Shown: positions 1 through 11,200 of the stretch, piece after piece | How the letters are laid out: each line of letters starts with the position of its first letter | How positions within the stretch are numbered: the first letter of the stretch is position 1 | Assembly (NCBI GenBank): GCA_051530055.1 | Contig: CM121341.1 | Span: 2,914,001-2,978,000 of the forward strand | Origin: Neoechinorhynchus agilis | Lineage: Eukaryota; Acanthocephala | DNA length: 64,000 bases | Direction: 5' to 3' | Notes under the pieces: model-generated | The model's database searches: none | The model's input: only the letters and a program-made list of their open reading frames with translations | Told to the model about the DNA's origin: nothing | Translations under genes and position numbers: made by a program

Positions 1-1795
1 TTTTCACTCAATGCATTTGAAAGCAGTCTTCAACCCAACTCACTACACATTGATCTTACTTCATCTACGCGACAAGAACCGAATCTCAATTTATACGTTC
101 AAATTCCATTTTGTGATCAATCCGAAAAATGGAATGTTATTAAAATGAGCCTTCTTGAACTGTCGAAGAATGCTGTTCGATTTCCTTACATCAACGATCA
201 TGATATTCGCCTAGCAATTGCGAAATACCAACCACATCATAAACTAAAAGCTTTCGATGGTCTAAGAAAGGCTCTAAATTGCCTAAAGCGCAAAGGATTT
301 AATAAGTCTCATTTTTATCGATGTGTTATTCCGTTAATTGTGAATTGTGCCTTAGAAGCTTCTTCTTTATTCGATGAACGCGGCATTCCACTTCTTAGTA
401 AACAAAGCAATCTTACAATAACTTTGTCTAATTGGCAATGCGCTTGTTTATTGTCAAATATGTTCCTTTGCACCTTCTCTGATAATCCTGTGCGGTATTG
501 GACACCTCCGTATGGTGGGCAACAAACTCAGCGTGCAACTCAAAAGTTTTCTTTAATTGATTTGCTTCAAAATGAAGAACGCGGAAACGATCTTGCAATG
601 ATTTTACCGTATTTTTATCATCTTCAGCAGTCCGTCAGAAAAATCAGCTTTCATCGTCAATGTGTCAGTCCAGGGCAACTTAAAGTGGCTCTAGATACTA
701 ATATATGCCGACTTGCTACTGTTCATGATCAATCGATCAATAACTTTAGAACTTGTGTTATGGTGGAGTCAACAGGTCCCATGATTGGAGGAAACCTTAT
801 CTATAATCGATCCGACTTTTCGAATGTTGTGTTTCTTTGTAGACCAGAAACTTTGATTGCTCTCTTGCTGGTTGAGAGTTTAGACAGTAAGCGACCTCCG
901 ATGCGATCAAGTTGATCCTCGGTCATTCTCAATGGTTATAAAATTTTAATAGACGAAAATCCGTTTTCAAAGAAAATGTTCGCTTTGTAGAAACTTTTTA
1001 GATATTTGATCGCGTTTAAAGCTTGAAAATTAAGTTTTTAAAATGTTTGCAAAGATTTATAAAAACGATGAGCGCTGCACCAAAAATTAAATGCTGAAAT
1101 CGATTTTTTTAATGAATTTGGATTTTTTTTAACTGAATTAACGAATTTTTGAGCAACGCCGTAAAAAAAGTTTGATTTTAATAAAAAAATCCACCAAAAT
1201 TCCACATTATATTTCTATTTGTTCCATAAAAAAATAATTACTTGAAATCGCATTGAACGGAAATAATGAGAGTGTTCAAATAACTGGAGCAAAACAGTTT
1301 TGTGATTATGTTATGTGTAAGAACAAAATAAAATTCGACGGGCAATGCACTAAAAGTCCAGAACCAGTTGATCCATCGAATCATCAATGTTCAAACATTG
1401 CATTTCTTCAGACTGGATCTTGTCCGGTTTCATTGGACAATACTTCGGTCGATACATTTACACTCAAAGCGTTTTCAGCAATGAAGACCATAACCGGAAT
1501 GCAGAATCAAGCCATGAACTCGGTCGCTTCAAAGTCATTTAATGATCAATGCCTTGAAATTAGCTTTGTAACGCAATTAATTGCTTGTTCGGCTAATAGA
1601 CGTGATATGATATTGTGTCTCGGTTCAAATAAGATCTTCAATCAGCGGGTTGTTCGGTTCTATTTCAAGATATCCGGGCTTACCGCTTCTGCTCTACATC
1701 AAGTGCTCGTCAATGTAATCGGAAAGCGCCGCGAAAACGAACGAAAAGGAGTATTTGATGATATTTGCAGGTCGTTGGGTTATGGACCATTGTGA
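1..1795 (+). CDS. PARG-like protein (poly(ADP-ribose) glycohydrolase fold), 5' end outside window
   Basis: The frame is open from base 1, so the start lies to the left. Exon A runs to about 890 and exon B from about 1240 to 1795. Exon A shows the PARG helical part (LSNWQCACLLSNMFLCTF near 425-480, like the family's QIACLLANAFFCTF) and the start of the macrodomain. Exon B gives SVQITGAKQF (family ECLIITGTEQY) and LIACSANRRDMI (family LLAASEAGRDVV). Active PARG removes poly(ADP-ribose) using a GGG-x6-8-QEE loop with catalytic glutamates. Here that loop reads IGGNLIYNRSDFSNVVF near 785-835, with no QEE, and the later GxWGCGAF loop is also lost. I infer a catalytically dead paralogue. The two exons do not join in phase with a GT-AG intron; a GC donor near 893 joined to the AG at 1272-1273 would keep the frame. 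A decaying gene is the alternative. Confidence 0.72.
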
Positions 1796-2084
1796 TATCG
1801 AAAATTGCACAGAAGGCAAATGCTCGTGAACTTTGCTTTTAAAAGACCAATTTACAAGCAATAAAATTTCGGGCTTTGAAAAAGAGTCAAAAATTGTTAT
1901 AATCCAGTAAAAAGTCGTCCAATGATTGTTAAATCTTAGTATTTTCCATAATCAATGATGTTTAATTTTTTTTAAATAAAATCATCTTTATTTCTACGCG
2001 AGAGAGAAATTAATTAAGAGTGACTGATTGAATTTTTTTCAATCAATCTTCATTTCTCGACAATTAACAAACTCACCACCTCCC
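1796..2084. other. AT-rich intergenic stretch
   Basis: AT-rich sequence between the PARG-like gene and a LINE tail. No open frame, RNA gene or repeat was recognised. Confidence 0.5.
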
Positions 2085-2190
2085 GCCAAATTCCAGCTTT
2101 TATCCTTCCTCGACTGTCGCCATCACGCTGGCAGCATTGCCCCGTTCTACTGCTAGCGAGTTATTTTGTCGAAAGGATGTTTAATAAGTA
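2085..2190 (-). mobile_element. 3' end of a LINE (zinc-finger/RT family A), 5'-truncated
   Basis: The minus strand encodes a degraded form of the C-terminal end found in the longer copy at 30366-33300 (RGNA followed by SV.AT.EEG and a GGRW-like end). Only the extreme 3' part is present, as expected from 5' truncation during target-primed reverse transcription. Confidence 0.6.
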
Positions 2191-2303
2191 ATTATAATTA
2201 GATTTCAACAATTAAAGATTTAGAATCGCTCAAATCTTGATATGTGTTTATTGACTCACTATGCTTCGTGTCTTTTATTCACAGTTTTACGTTTCGGCGA
2301 GCA

Positions 2304-2375
2304 AGCAGCGTGGCGCAGTGGAAGCGTGCTGGGCTCATAACTCAGAGGTCGGTGGATCGAAACCACCCGCTGCTA
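2304..2375 (+). tRNA. Initiator tRNA-Met (CAT)
   Basis: A 72-nt cloverleaf without intron. The acceptor stem AGCAGCG pairs with CGCTGCT and the discriminator base is A. The anticodon stem CTGGG/CTCAG carries loop CTCATAA with anticodon CAT. The T arm GGTGG-ATCGAAA-CCACC has the eukaryotic initiator hallmark ATCGAAA in place of TTCGAAT. An A box (TGGCGCAGTGG) and a B box (GGATCGAAACC) serve as internal Pol III promoter. No clear T-run terminator follows at once; the nearest is the short T tract near 2397-2401. Confidence 0.95.
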
Positions 2376-2636
2376 TGGAGATGTCAGCTCGCCAACTTTT
2401 TCGCTCTGCATTCATTTTTTAAAAACATTTCTTATATAGGCCAGTCGATCGATGATGACCTCAATATGCATCCGTTGAAGTCTTCTTTAACGGGATTAAG
2501 TTTTTTTCATAGCGTTTCTTCGCTTACGATTAATAATGTAAGTTTCAAATTTTTAAAATGCAAAGATTTTCCATCCACTCAAATTCATAGCCATGACTTT
2601 CTGTAAATATTTAAATCTTTATAAAGAACATCACAC

Positions 2637-4406
2637 TCACCGTACATTTCTTCTTTTCCGAATAAAAATTAAAACAATCGTGGATAACAAAAGAACTGCG
2701 AATATTGAAACGAATGTAATTAGAGAAGATTTTCGGCTTAAATAAGAATCGGTATAATTCGTTTTTAGTATCTCAACCAAGAAATCATGTTGTTCAGAAG
2801 TCATTTTATCACTAGCTTCGCATTTAACTAAAACGAAGGTCCGATCATTTTTATACGGTGGTACTATGAAACTATAGTGACCATTTGTATTTTTTGATGA
2901 GACATTAAAGTCTGTATTTGAATGAAATTGCGTGTAAAATACGTATTCGCATTCTCTTTTGCATTTCCAAGGACATTTTAGATTGATTGAAGCTCCTTCC
3001 TCCGCAACGAAGTTCGATTGAATATTCGGTAATCTTTCAAGCCCAGAAGTGACTCTTATAGTTTTGACGCACGACACATTCGGAAAGTGGTTTGGATCAT
3101 CTAAAGTGGTGGATTCCTTTTGTGAGATTAGCATTAAAAATTTATTTGGCATTTTAGTATCTAACATAGACGATATAACTTCTATCTTATGAAATACACA
3201 GAATGTCCATTTTAACCATCAATTTATTTAAGCTTTAATTATCTCATGTATAGAAAGCACCTAAAAATTCCCTTCGTTTGAATTGATATTTAAAGGAAAT
3301 TTAATCATTTTTGATGTGTATGATTGATTAATACTTCGATTTTGTAAATCCTTTTAAGAACTGAAATTATCTTCATGAGATGGAATGCTAATCTTTACAA
3401 CGAAGCAGAAAGGTAAATGGCGAATCGCGAAATAAAGTAAAAAATTAGAAGCCAAACCATAAAGCACCCGATTTTTCTAAGTGGAAATTATAAAAATCCT
3501 AACCTTTCCTAGAAGAGAGGATTTGAAAAGGAATCCACACCCCGCTATGTCTCTTCCATAAGGATGTTTGGAAACAAAATGAGCACGACATCTTATAAGC
3601 TGACCGTCATTTTTCATTCCAATGGTCATGTTATGTTTTACGCTCATTTGAAATCGAGTATCCACAGTAGATGTCACGACATTCGATATTAAATTATCCC
3701 CTGAACCAACGTTTAATTCCATGACGATCTCCGGACGGATTTGTGGTTCGTATCCTGGATTTAATGGTGGATATACAGAAAAAACGTGAAATTTACATTC
3801 TACTTCAGTTTTGACCGGTCGTTTAGCTTTCACATAAAGTCCAGGACGTCCATCGCAAATTGATCCAGCCACATCTTCTACAATTTGTATAACGTAGCTT
3901 TTAATAACGCCAATTATACCATCAGCCTCCACTCCAACTGCATAGAATTTTTTCGCGATTTCATAGGTGACTTTCTGAATCACCAATTCGCCTTTTCGGT
4001 TTGTTTCTACTTCAGGGGAAAAAGATTTGTACCTTTTAAGAAATGAATCATATTTTATGATCGTAAATGCCCGATCAAAGTTTGGATAATCACCTCCAAA
4101 AGTGAGCCAAATAAGGCGTGAACTATATCCCGCGGATAAAAGTTCTTCAATTCTTTTCTTTACACGATTATCAGTCCTAAGAATGAAATTAGTATTCGTG
4201 GAATTTACATAAATCGTTCTTATTGGAGGAAGGTCAAAGAGTGAAGGATAACGTCCGTGTTTCATGAACATGCTGATATTCCATAGACGATTTGTGAAGT
4301 TCTGGGATAGTGCAAGTTGCCCATTACCTAACAGGCGCTGAGTTGAAACAGAAAAATCGTGAAATAATACTTTAATCAGAAAAGAAAGCAAAAAGACTTT
4401 CGACAT
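2637..4406 (-). CDS. Type I membrane protein with Ig-like regions
   Basis: Two exons (4406-3504 and 3116-2637) join in phase 0 through a GT-AG intron of about 390 bp, giving about 460 residues. The start MSKVFLLSFLIKVLF is a signal peptide, and an acceptor-like AAATTAG lies one base before the ATG. The ectodomain carries several N-glycosylation sequons (NFT, NIS, NST, NMT) and paired cysteines spaced as in Ig folds: VECKF with LIRCRA in exon 1, LKCPW with LVKCEA in exon 2. A transmembrane helix (SLITFVSIFAVLLLSTIVLIF) is followed by a basic stub RKRRNVR. A surface adhesion or receptor role is inferred from architecture only. I do not recognise an orthologue. Confidence 0.7.
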
Positions 4407-5101
4407 TCTAATTTTCGTTCTTCGAAAATAGAGCCTTCCCTACCGTCACCATGGAAACTTCATTCAGCTGTTGTTTAGCTAACCAATGTCTATTTGTCGA
4501 ATTGGTAGAAAAAAGACTGATTGTGGGCCCCTCGAATTACTTAGCAACACTTGACTCAATAAATTATTAAGATCTCCGCCAATCAAAAACAATTTTCTGT
4601 CTATTTTTTATGATTGACTTTCAAAAACACCATAATATTATTAAAATGAGATTCTCAAGAAATCGACTTTCAAGAACAGCATTTAAAATATTAAGCAAAT
4701 GTACATTGCTGGTCCAAAAGACGAATTATCAATTAAAAATATTGATTTACCCACTAAAAGCTTGAGGAAAACTCAGGCATCAAAAAAAACATAAAAGTAC
4801 ATGAATTAATCAAGTAAGTACTTGTTTCGATCATGTTTTATGGTTGCAATCGCTTAAAAAGTCTGCCTTAAACATGAAGCGCGACTAAATCTAGTTAATG
4901 TAGTTTTTAGCTATTAATAAAACGCGTGGCCACTTTTTAAAATTAAGACATCTCCATTTTCAGCTTATTTCTCAATAGAATTTTTATCACAGGTTTCGCT
5001 GGACAGCCGGTTAAATAATTTAGTGTTTACATCATCCCTTACTCAACTTTTTCCTTTACGCACACAGCCAACCGATATCATGCATAAGAGAAGTGATTAA
5101 A
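4407..5101. other. Upstream region of the Ig-like gene, no feature seen
   Basis: AT-rich sequence with stops in all frames. It should contain the promoter of the minus-strand Ig-like gene, but no clear TATA or initiator could be singled out. Confidence 0.4.
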
Positions 5102-5775
5102 TCACTTAGACCAGAAAAATGCCGAATGGACACACAGTCCATCCCGATTTCGGTTTGGGAAGCGCTGGTCTGCGCTCAATGCCCAAGACAGTGCAGTTAA
5201 AAGTTTATACGCATCCCTCTGGATTCTCAGATATCCACCGAGGAGGCGAAACTCATCAGTGAGTTTTCTGTTCCCTTCAACGGAGTATTTCGTCCCCTTT
5301 TTGGTTGTGCGCCATCGGCAATTACGGATTCTAACCCGTTGACCCATCACCTCAGCACAACTACGGAATGTACAAACTTCGAAACTTTAGCCTGGATTAG
5401 CTTTCCGATTTAGGTATTCTTATTGGTGGCTCAGCAGGTAGTCGTTTTATAGATATGTTTTATTTTTTCCATACACGGCCAGATCTACACACAGCCCATC
5501 TATTTCGGTCTGTGGACTAATGCTCCTGATCCCATTTAGGGTAAAAGGATTCGAATCCGTTACCGCCGATGACGAAGTGAGGAACCTCACTGATGAATAC
5601 CGCCTCCTGGAAGTACCTAAGAATCCGGAGGGATGCATATAAACTGCGCAGACCAACGCTTCCAGACCGAAATCTATGGACTGCGGGTGTCCATTCGGCC
5701 GTGTATGGAAAAAAACATATCTATAAAAAGACTACCGGCTGATCCACTTATAAGAATGCAATACACGGCTATGAG
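5102..5775. mobile_element. SINE/foldback composite, copy 1
   Basis: Two modules head to head. 5102-5411 is the minus orientation of a tRNA-headed SINE. 5412-5775 starts with the inverted 3' tail of the same family and ends with that tail in direct orientation, so it has terminal inverted repeats (TTCTTATTGGTGGCTCAGCA at left; TGATCCACTTATAAGAA at right). A Pol III B box (GATTCGAATCC, 5549) lies between them. The same arrangement recurs at 6360-7022, and the junction segment 5356-5450 is nearly identical to 6625-6720, so the composite moved or duplicated as a unit. Confidence 0.65.
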
Positions 5776-5880
5776 TTTGTACGAATCCTTCCGGATCCTC
5801 AGATACCACCAGGGGAGACGGGACTCATCAGTGAGTTTTCGCCCTTCAGCAGTATTTCGTCCACTTTGGTTAGGGTGATA
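5776..5880 (-). mobile_element. Partial copy of the same SINE family
   Basis: The segment carries the body of the family in minus orientation (TCCGGATCCTCAGATACCAC, then CTCATCAGTGAGTTTTCGCC). It lacks the tRNA-like head. Confidence 0.6.
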
Positions 5881-6359
5881 AACTTTCAAAATATCAAAGC
5901 TAAAAGCTAAAAGCGAAATATAATCGCGATTAACACGTCCTTATATAAACAAATTAATAAACCAGCGTTATTAACAGGGCACGTGACCACGTGGTCGGTG
6001 TGAAAAGAGGGAAAATGAAACCCCGTAGTGATTAAGTGTATAATATCCACAACGAAAATGACCATCACGCTCTCAAAGTGAGCTTTTAACAGAAAAGAAC
6101 TCTATGCACCGCGACAGCAAGGCTGAAACTGAGATAGCGCTAAATAGATCAGTTGGTGGATTGTCGACTCAACCGCATGTTGTTCTTTTCGATTGCCTTT
6201 ATTTAAGCCCCAATGATCAAAACGAATAAGACGCCAGAGGTTCGCCCTGGGTGTAGGATTTTAACAAACATTGATAACGTCGGAATTATCCGAAATGAAA
6301 TATCGGGAAATAAATTAGTGAACTTAAATCCGGCGGGGTTGCAATACTACCAAAAGAAA
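5881..6359. other. No feature recognised
   Basis: AT-rich sequence between two SINE composites. A 108-residue open frame from 6213 runs into the repeat and is explained by it. Confidence 0.4.
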
Positions 6360-7022
6360 GTATCTTTTATAGATATGTTTTATTTTTTCCATACAATGCC
6401 GAAAGGACACACAGTCCATCCCGATTTCGGTCTGGGAAGCGCTGGTCTGCGCTCAATGTCCAAGACCGTGCAGTTAAAAGTTTATACGCATCCCTCTGGA
6501 TTCTCAGATATCCACCGAGGAGGCGAAACTCATCAGTGAGTTTTCTCTTCCCTTCAACGGAGTATTTCGTCCCCTTTTTGGTTGTGCGCCATCGGCAATT
6601 ACGGATTCGAAACCGTTGACCCACCACCTCAGCACAACTACGGAATGTACAAACTTCGAAACTTTAGCCTGGATTAGCTTTCCGATTTAGGTATTCTTAT
6701 TGGTGGCTCAGCAGGTAGTCGTTTTATAAATATTTTCCCCTAACACGGCCGAATGAACACACATCCCATTGATTTCGGTCTGTTCCAGCTTGGGTCAACG
6801 GGTTCGAATCCGTTACCACCGATGACGCACACCCAAAGGGGACGAAATACCCCGATTAAGGGCGAAAACTCGCTGAGTCCCGCCTCCTCGGGAGGTATCT
6901 GAGAATCCGGAGTGATTCTTACAAACTTATAACCGTGTGGTTGGGGGTATTAAGAGCAGACCAGCGCTACAGTGTGTCCATTCGGCCGTGTATGGACCGT
7001 CTGAGCCACTCATAAGAATGCT
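6360..7022. mobile_element. SINE/foldback composite, copy 2
   Basis: Same layout as copy 1: a minus-strand SINE body (6360-6690), then a module flanked by inverted copies of the family tail (6691-7022). The module contains a consensus B box GGTTCGAATCC at 6801. The tail motif TGGCTCAGCAGGTAGTCG at the left is mirrored by a diverged copy near 7000-7022. Confidence 0.65.
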
Positions 7023-7109
7023 ATAAAGTATCCTTTCCCCGTTGAGGATAATAATCTAAGACATTCTTTTATTATGAAATATTCCGAAAGAGGAAACCTT
7101 AGTCATTAA

Positions 7110-7228
7110 AACAAAGAAGCTTTATGTATGTTGAACGGTTGTGATGGTGGTTTTAAAGATTCTTTTATTATTCTTTAACCGTGAATTCACCACCACAACC
7201 GTCCAACATACAAAAACCTTCTTTGTTT
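7110..7228. repeat. Imperfect inverted repeat (hairpin, ~40-bp arms)
   Basis: Left arm 7110-7150 (AACAAAGAAG ... GGTTGTGATGGTGG) is complementary to right arm 7190-7228 (CCACCACAACC ... CTTCTTTGTT), separated by about 39 bp. It could be a small MITE or foldback remnant. It lies about 155 bp upstream of RPB9. Confidence 0.8.
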
Positions 7229-7384
7229 TGCTGACTGATAAAATAATCTATTTTTTGTTGATTTTAACATTGATTCTTACGTATTAAATGACGACGATGG
7301 ATGTTTTTAGACGTCACAAGCGAAAGAGTAATAAAACCGCATTGTTTTGATAAAATCCTTTCCCGGATTTTTTTCTAGACAAAA

Positions 7385-8077
7385 ATGGATTTTTCGAACG
7401 ATGCATTCGTCAGTGATCTTCAACAAGAGAGTCAGAACTTGGCATGTAGTTTTGAGATCTTCCATGATACAAGTGCAGAATCAAGTTCATGTCCGGCGTT
7501 TGTAGGACTTCAGTTCTGTCCGCAATGCAACAACTGTCTTTATCCAAAAGAGCATCCAAATTTCAAAAGGCTAGTTTACGCCTGCAAGAAGTGTCCTTAC
7601 ATGATACCATCGGAACGGGCTTGTGTGTCCGTAACGAAACTTGTAAAAGACGAAGCAACCATCAGGGTTCCTCGGGAAATCCTATCAGATCCTACAATCC
7701 CTCGTCGAAACAATATCCAATGCCCTCAATGCCCAAGCATGCAAGCGGCGTTCATCCAGGTCGGATCGAATCGCGAGGACGATACCCGGATGCATTTGTT
7801 GTATATCTGCACAAGCTGTCGTCACAAATGGACCAATAAGAAACAATTCGATATGCCCAATCGTCGATATGATCCTAATGAGGAGGATGATGAAGATCAA
7901 ACTGCAGGAACTCTTGTAACCAGTATGTGCGAAAATGGAATCGAGAGTCCCGACGCCGAAGTTTCAGAAGACCAAATCGACGATAAAGATCCTGCTTCAC
8001 CTATCGACGAACAACCAGACGAAGACCAAGTCGTCGATGACGATGACGATTTTCCCAATAATCCTCTCTTTGAATAA
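7385..8077 (+). CDS. RPB9: RNA polymerase II subunit RPB9, with long acidic C-terminal tail
   Basis: RPB9 is the small zinc-ribbon subunit of nuclear RNA polymerase II, acting in transcript proofreading and TFIIS response. The 230-residue frame has an N-terminal ribbon (CPQC ... CKKC, residues about 40-70) and a C-terminal TFIIS-like ribbon (CPQC ... CTSC, residues about 115-150), with the family signature DPTIPR before the second. Usual length is about 110-130 residues. Here there is a 40-residue N extension and about 75 residues of acidic tail (EEDDEDQ, DDDDDFPNN). The ATG follows a strong acceptor-like TTTTTTTCTAG by a few bases. A 255-bp satellite begins about 185 bp after the stop. Confidence 0.93.
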   Translation: MDFSNDAFVSDLQQESQNLACSFEIFHDTSAESSSCPAFVGLQFCPQCNNCLYPKEHPNFKRLVYACKKCPYMIPSERACVSVTKLVKDEATIRVPREILSDPTIPRRNNIQCPQCPSMQAAFIQVGSNREDDTRMHLLYICTSCRHKWTNKKQFDMPNRRYDPNEEDDEDQTAGTLVTSMCENGIESPDAEVSEDQIDDKDPASPIDEQPDEDQVVDDDDDFPNNPLFE

Positions 8078-8262
8078 TAAAACTCCTTAGTCTCTATAGT
8101 GCTTCTCGCGTTTTGGTTTTGGAATTAATCTACCAAAACGTAGGAGCGGGAAGAATTCGACTTTTGGTCATTGATGACGTAGTTTTTCAGGTCTTGTTCG
8201 ACGTGGACATGTAACGGGGTGCCCTGATGTTTCGTCCAGAGTGATCGCTCCGCCTAAAATGC

Positions 8263-11200
8263 AAGATTTTCAAATGGCGTTCATCGAAATGGACACCTTA
8301 GAGAGATAGTTTATTTCACTATTAGAAATGATCGCAGAATTGTCTAAAACAATCGAGAAATTCGTATAATTGACATTTCGACGTTAAAAAAGAAATTAGA
8401 GTTATTTGTTTTCGTTTACAGTATCAAAAAGCTTGAGATTTTATAGGTATATCGGGGGAAACATCAGTTTTGTTGTAAAACGGTCCGTAATCTCTTGGAA
8501 GGACTTGGGAATCCTTTTTGATTTTCAAATGGCGTTCATCGAAATGGACACCTTGGAGAGGTTGTTTATTTTACTATTAGAAATGATCAGAATTGTCTAA
8601 AACAATCGAGAAATTCGTATAATTGACATTTCGACGTTAAAAAAGAAATTAGAGTTATTTGTTTGCGTTTACAGTATCAAAAAGCTTAAGATTTTATAGG
8701 TATATCGGGGAAAACATCAGTTTTGTTGTAAAACGGTCCGTAATCTCTTGGAAGGACTTGGGAATCCTTTTTGATTTTCAAATGGCGTTCATCGAAATGG
8801 ACACCTTGGAGAGGTTGTTTATTTTACTATTAGAAATGATCGCAGAATTGTCTAAAACAATCGAGAAATTCGTATAATTGACATTTCGACGTTAAAAAAG
8901 AAATTAGAGTTATTTGTTTGCGTTTACAGTATCAAAAAGCTTAAGATTTTATAGGTATATCGGGGAAAACATCAGTTTTGTTGTAAAACGGTCCGTAATC
9001 TCTTGGAAGGACTTGGGAATCCTTTTTGATTTTCAAATGGCGTTCATCGAAATGGACACCTTGGAGAGGTTGTTTATTTTACTATTAGAAATGATCGCAG
9101 AATTGTCTAAAACAATCGAGAAATTCGTATAATTGACATTTCGACGTTAAAAAAGAAATTAGAGTTATTTGTTTGCGTTTACAGTATCAAAAAGCTTAAG
9201 ATTTTATAGGTATATCGGGTAAAACGGTCCGTAATCTCTTGGAAGGACTTGGGAATCCTTTTTGATTTTCAAATGGCGTTCATCGAAATGGACACCTTGG
9301 AGAGGTTGTTTATTTTACTATTAGAAATGATCGCAGAATTGTCTAAAACAATCGAGAAATTCGTATAATTGACGTTTCGACGTTAAAAAAGAAATTAGAG
9401 TTATTTGTTTGCGTTTACAGTATCAAAAAGCTTAAGATTTTATAGGTATATCGGGGAAAACATAAGTTTTGTTGTAAAACGGTCCGTAATCTCTTGGAAG
9501 GACTTGGGAATCCTTTTTGATTTTCAAATGGCGTTCATCGAAATGGACACCTTGGAGAGGTTGTTTATTTTACTATTAGAAATGATCGCAGAATTGTCTA
9601 AAACAATCGAGAAATTCGTATAATTGACATTTCGACGTTAAAAAAGAAATTAGAGTTATTTGTTTGCGTTTACAGTATCAAAAAGCTTAAGATTTTATAG
9701 GTATATCGGGGAAAACATCAGTTTTGTTGTACGGTCCGTAATCTCTTGGAAGGACTTGGGAATCCTTTTTGATTTTCAAATGGCGTTCATCGAAATGGAC
9801 ACCTTGGAGAGGTTGTTTATTTTACTATTAGAAATGATCGCAGAATTGTCTAAAACAATCGAGAAATTCGTATAATTGACATTTCGACGTTAAAAAAGAA
9901 ATTAGAGTTATTTGTTTGCGTTTACAGTATCAAAAAGCTTAAGATTTTATAGGTATATCGGGGAAAACATAAGTTTTGTTGTAAAACGGTCCGTAATCTC
10001 TTGGAAGGACTTGGGAATCCTTTTTGATTTTCAAATGGCGTTCATCGAAATGGACACCTTGGAGAGGTTGTTTATTTTACTATTAGAAATGATCGCAGAA
10101 TTGTCTAAAACAATCGAGAAATTCGTATAATTGACATTTCGACGTTAAAAAAGAAATTAGAGTTATTTGTTTGCGTTTACAGTATCAAAAAGCTTAAGAT
10201 TTTATAGGTATATCGGGTAAAACGGTCCGTAATCTCTTGGAAGGACTTGGGAATCCTTTTTGATTTTCAAATGGCGTTCATCGAAATGGACACCTTGGAG
10301 AGGTTGTTTATTTTACTATTAGAAATGATCGCAGAATTGTCTAAAACAATCGAGAAATTCGTATAATTGACGTTTCGACGTTAAAAAAGAAATTAGAGTT
10401 ATTTGTTTGCGTTTACAGTATCAAAAAGCTTAAGATTTTATAGGTATATCGGGGAAAACATAAGTTTTGTTGTAAAACGGTCCGTAATCTCTTGGAAGGA
10501 CTTGGGAATCCTTTTTGATTTTCAAATGGCGTTCATCGAAATGGATTGGAGAGGTTGTTTATTTTAATGAAATGATCGCAGAATTGTCTAAAACAATCGA
10601 GAAATTCGTATAATGACGTTTCGACGTTAAAAAAGAAATTAGAGTTATTTGTTTGCGTTTACAGTATCAAAAAGCTTAAGATTTTATAGGTATATCGGGG
10701 AAAACATCAGTTTTGTTGTAAAACGGTCCGTAATCTCTTGGAAGGACTTGGGAATCCTTTTTGATTTTCAAATGGCGTTCATCGAAATGGACACCTTGGA
10801 GAGGTTGTTTATTTTACTATTAGAAATGATCGCAGAATTGTCTAAAACAATCGAGAAATTCGTATAATGACATTTCGACGTTAAAAAAGAAATTAGAGTT
10901 ATTTGTTTGCGTTTACAGTATCAAAAAGCTTAAGATTTTATAGGTATATCGGGGAAAACATAAGTTTTGTTGTAAAACGGTCCGTAATCTCTTGGAAGGA
11001 CTTGGGAATCCTTTTTGATTTTCAAATGGCGTTCATCGAAATGGACACCTTGGAGAGGTTGTTTATTTTATATTAGAAATGATCGCAGAATTGTCTAAAA
11101 CAATCGAGAAATTCGTATAATGACATTTCGACGTTAAAAAAGAAATTAGAGTTATTTGTTTGCGTTTACAGTATCAAAAAGCTTAAGATTTTTAGGTATA

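Noticed and set aside
2244-2606. 120-codon frame across 2244-2606
   Set aside because: It reads straight through the initiator tRNA gene, and its start is not supported by any acceptor or homology.
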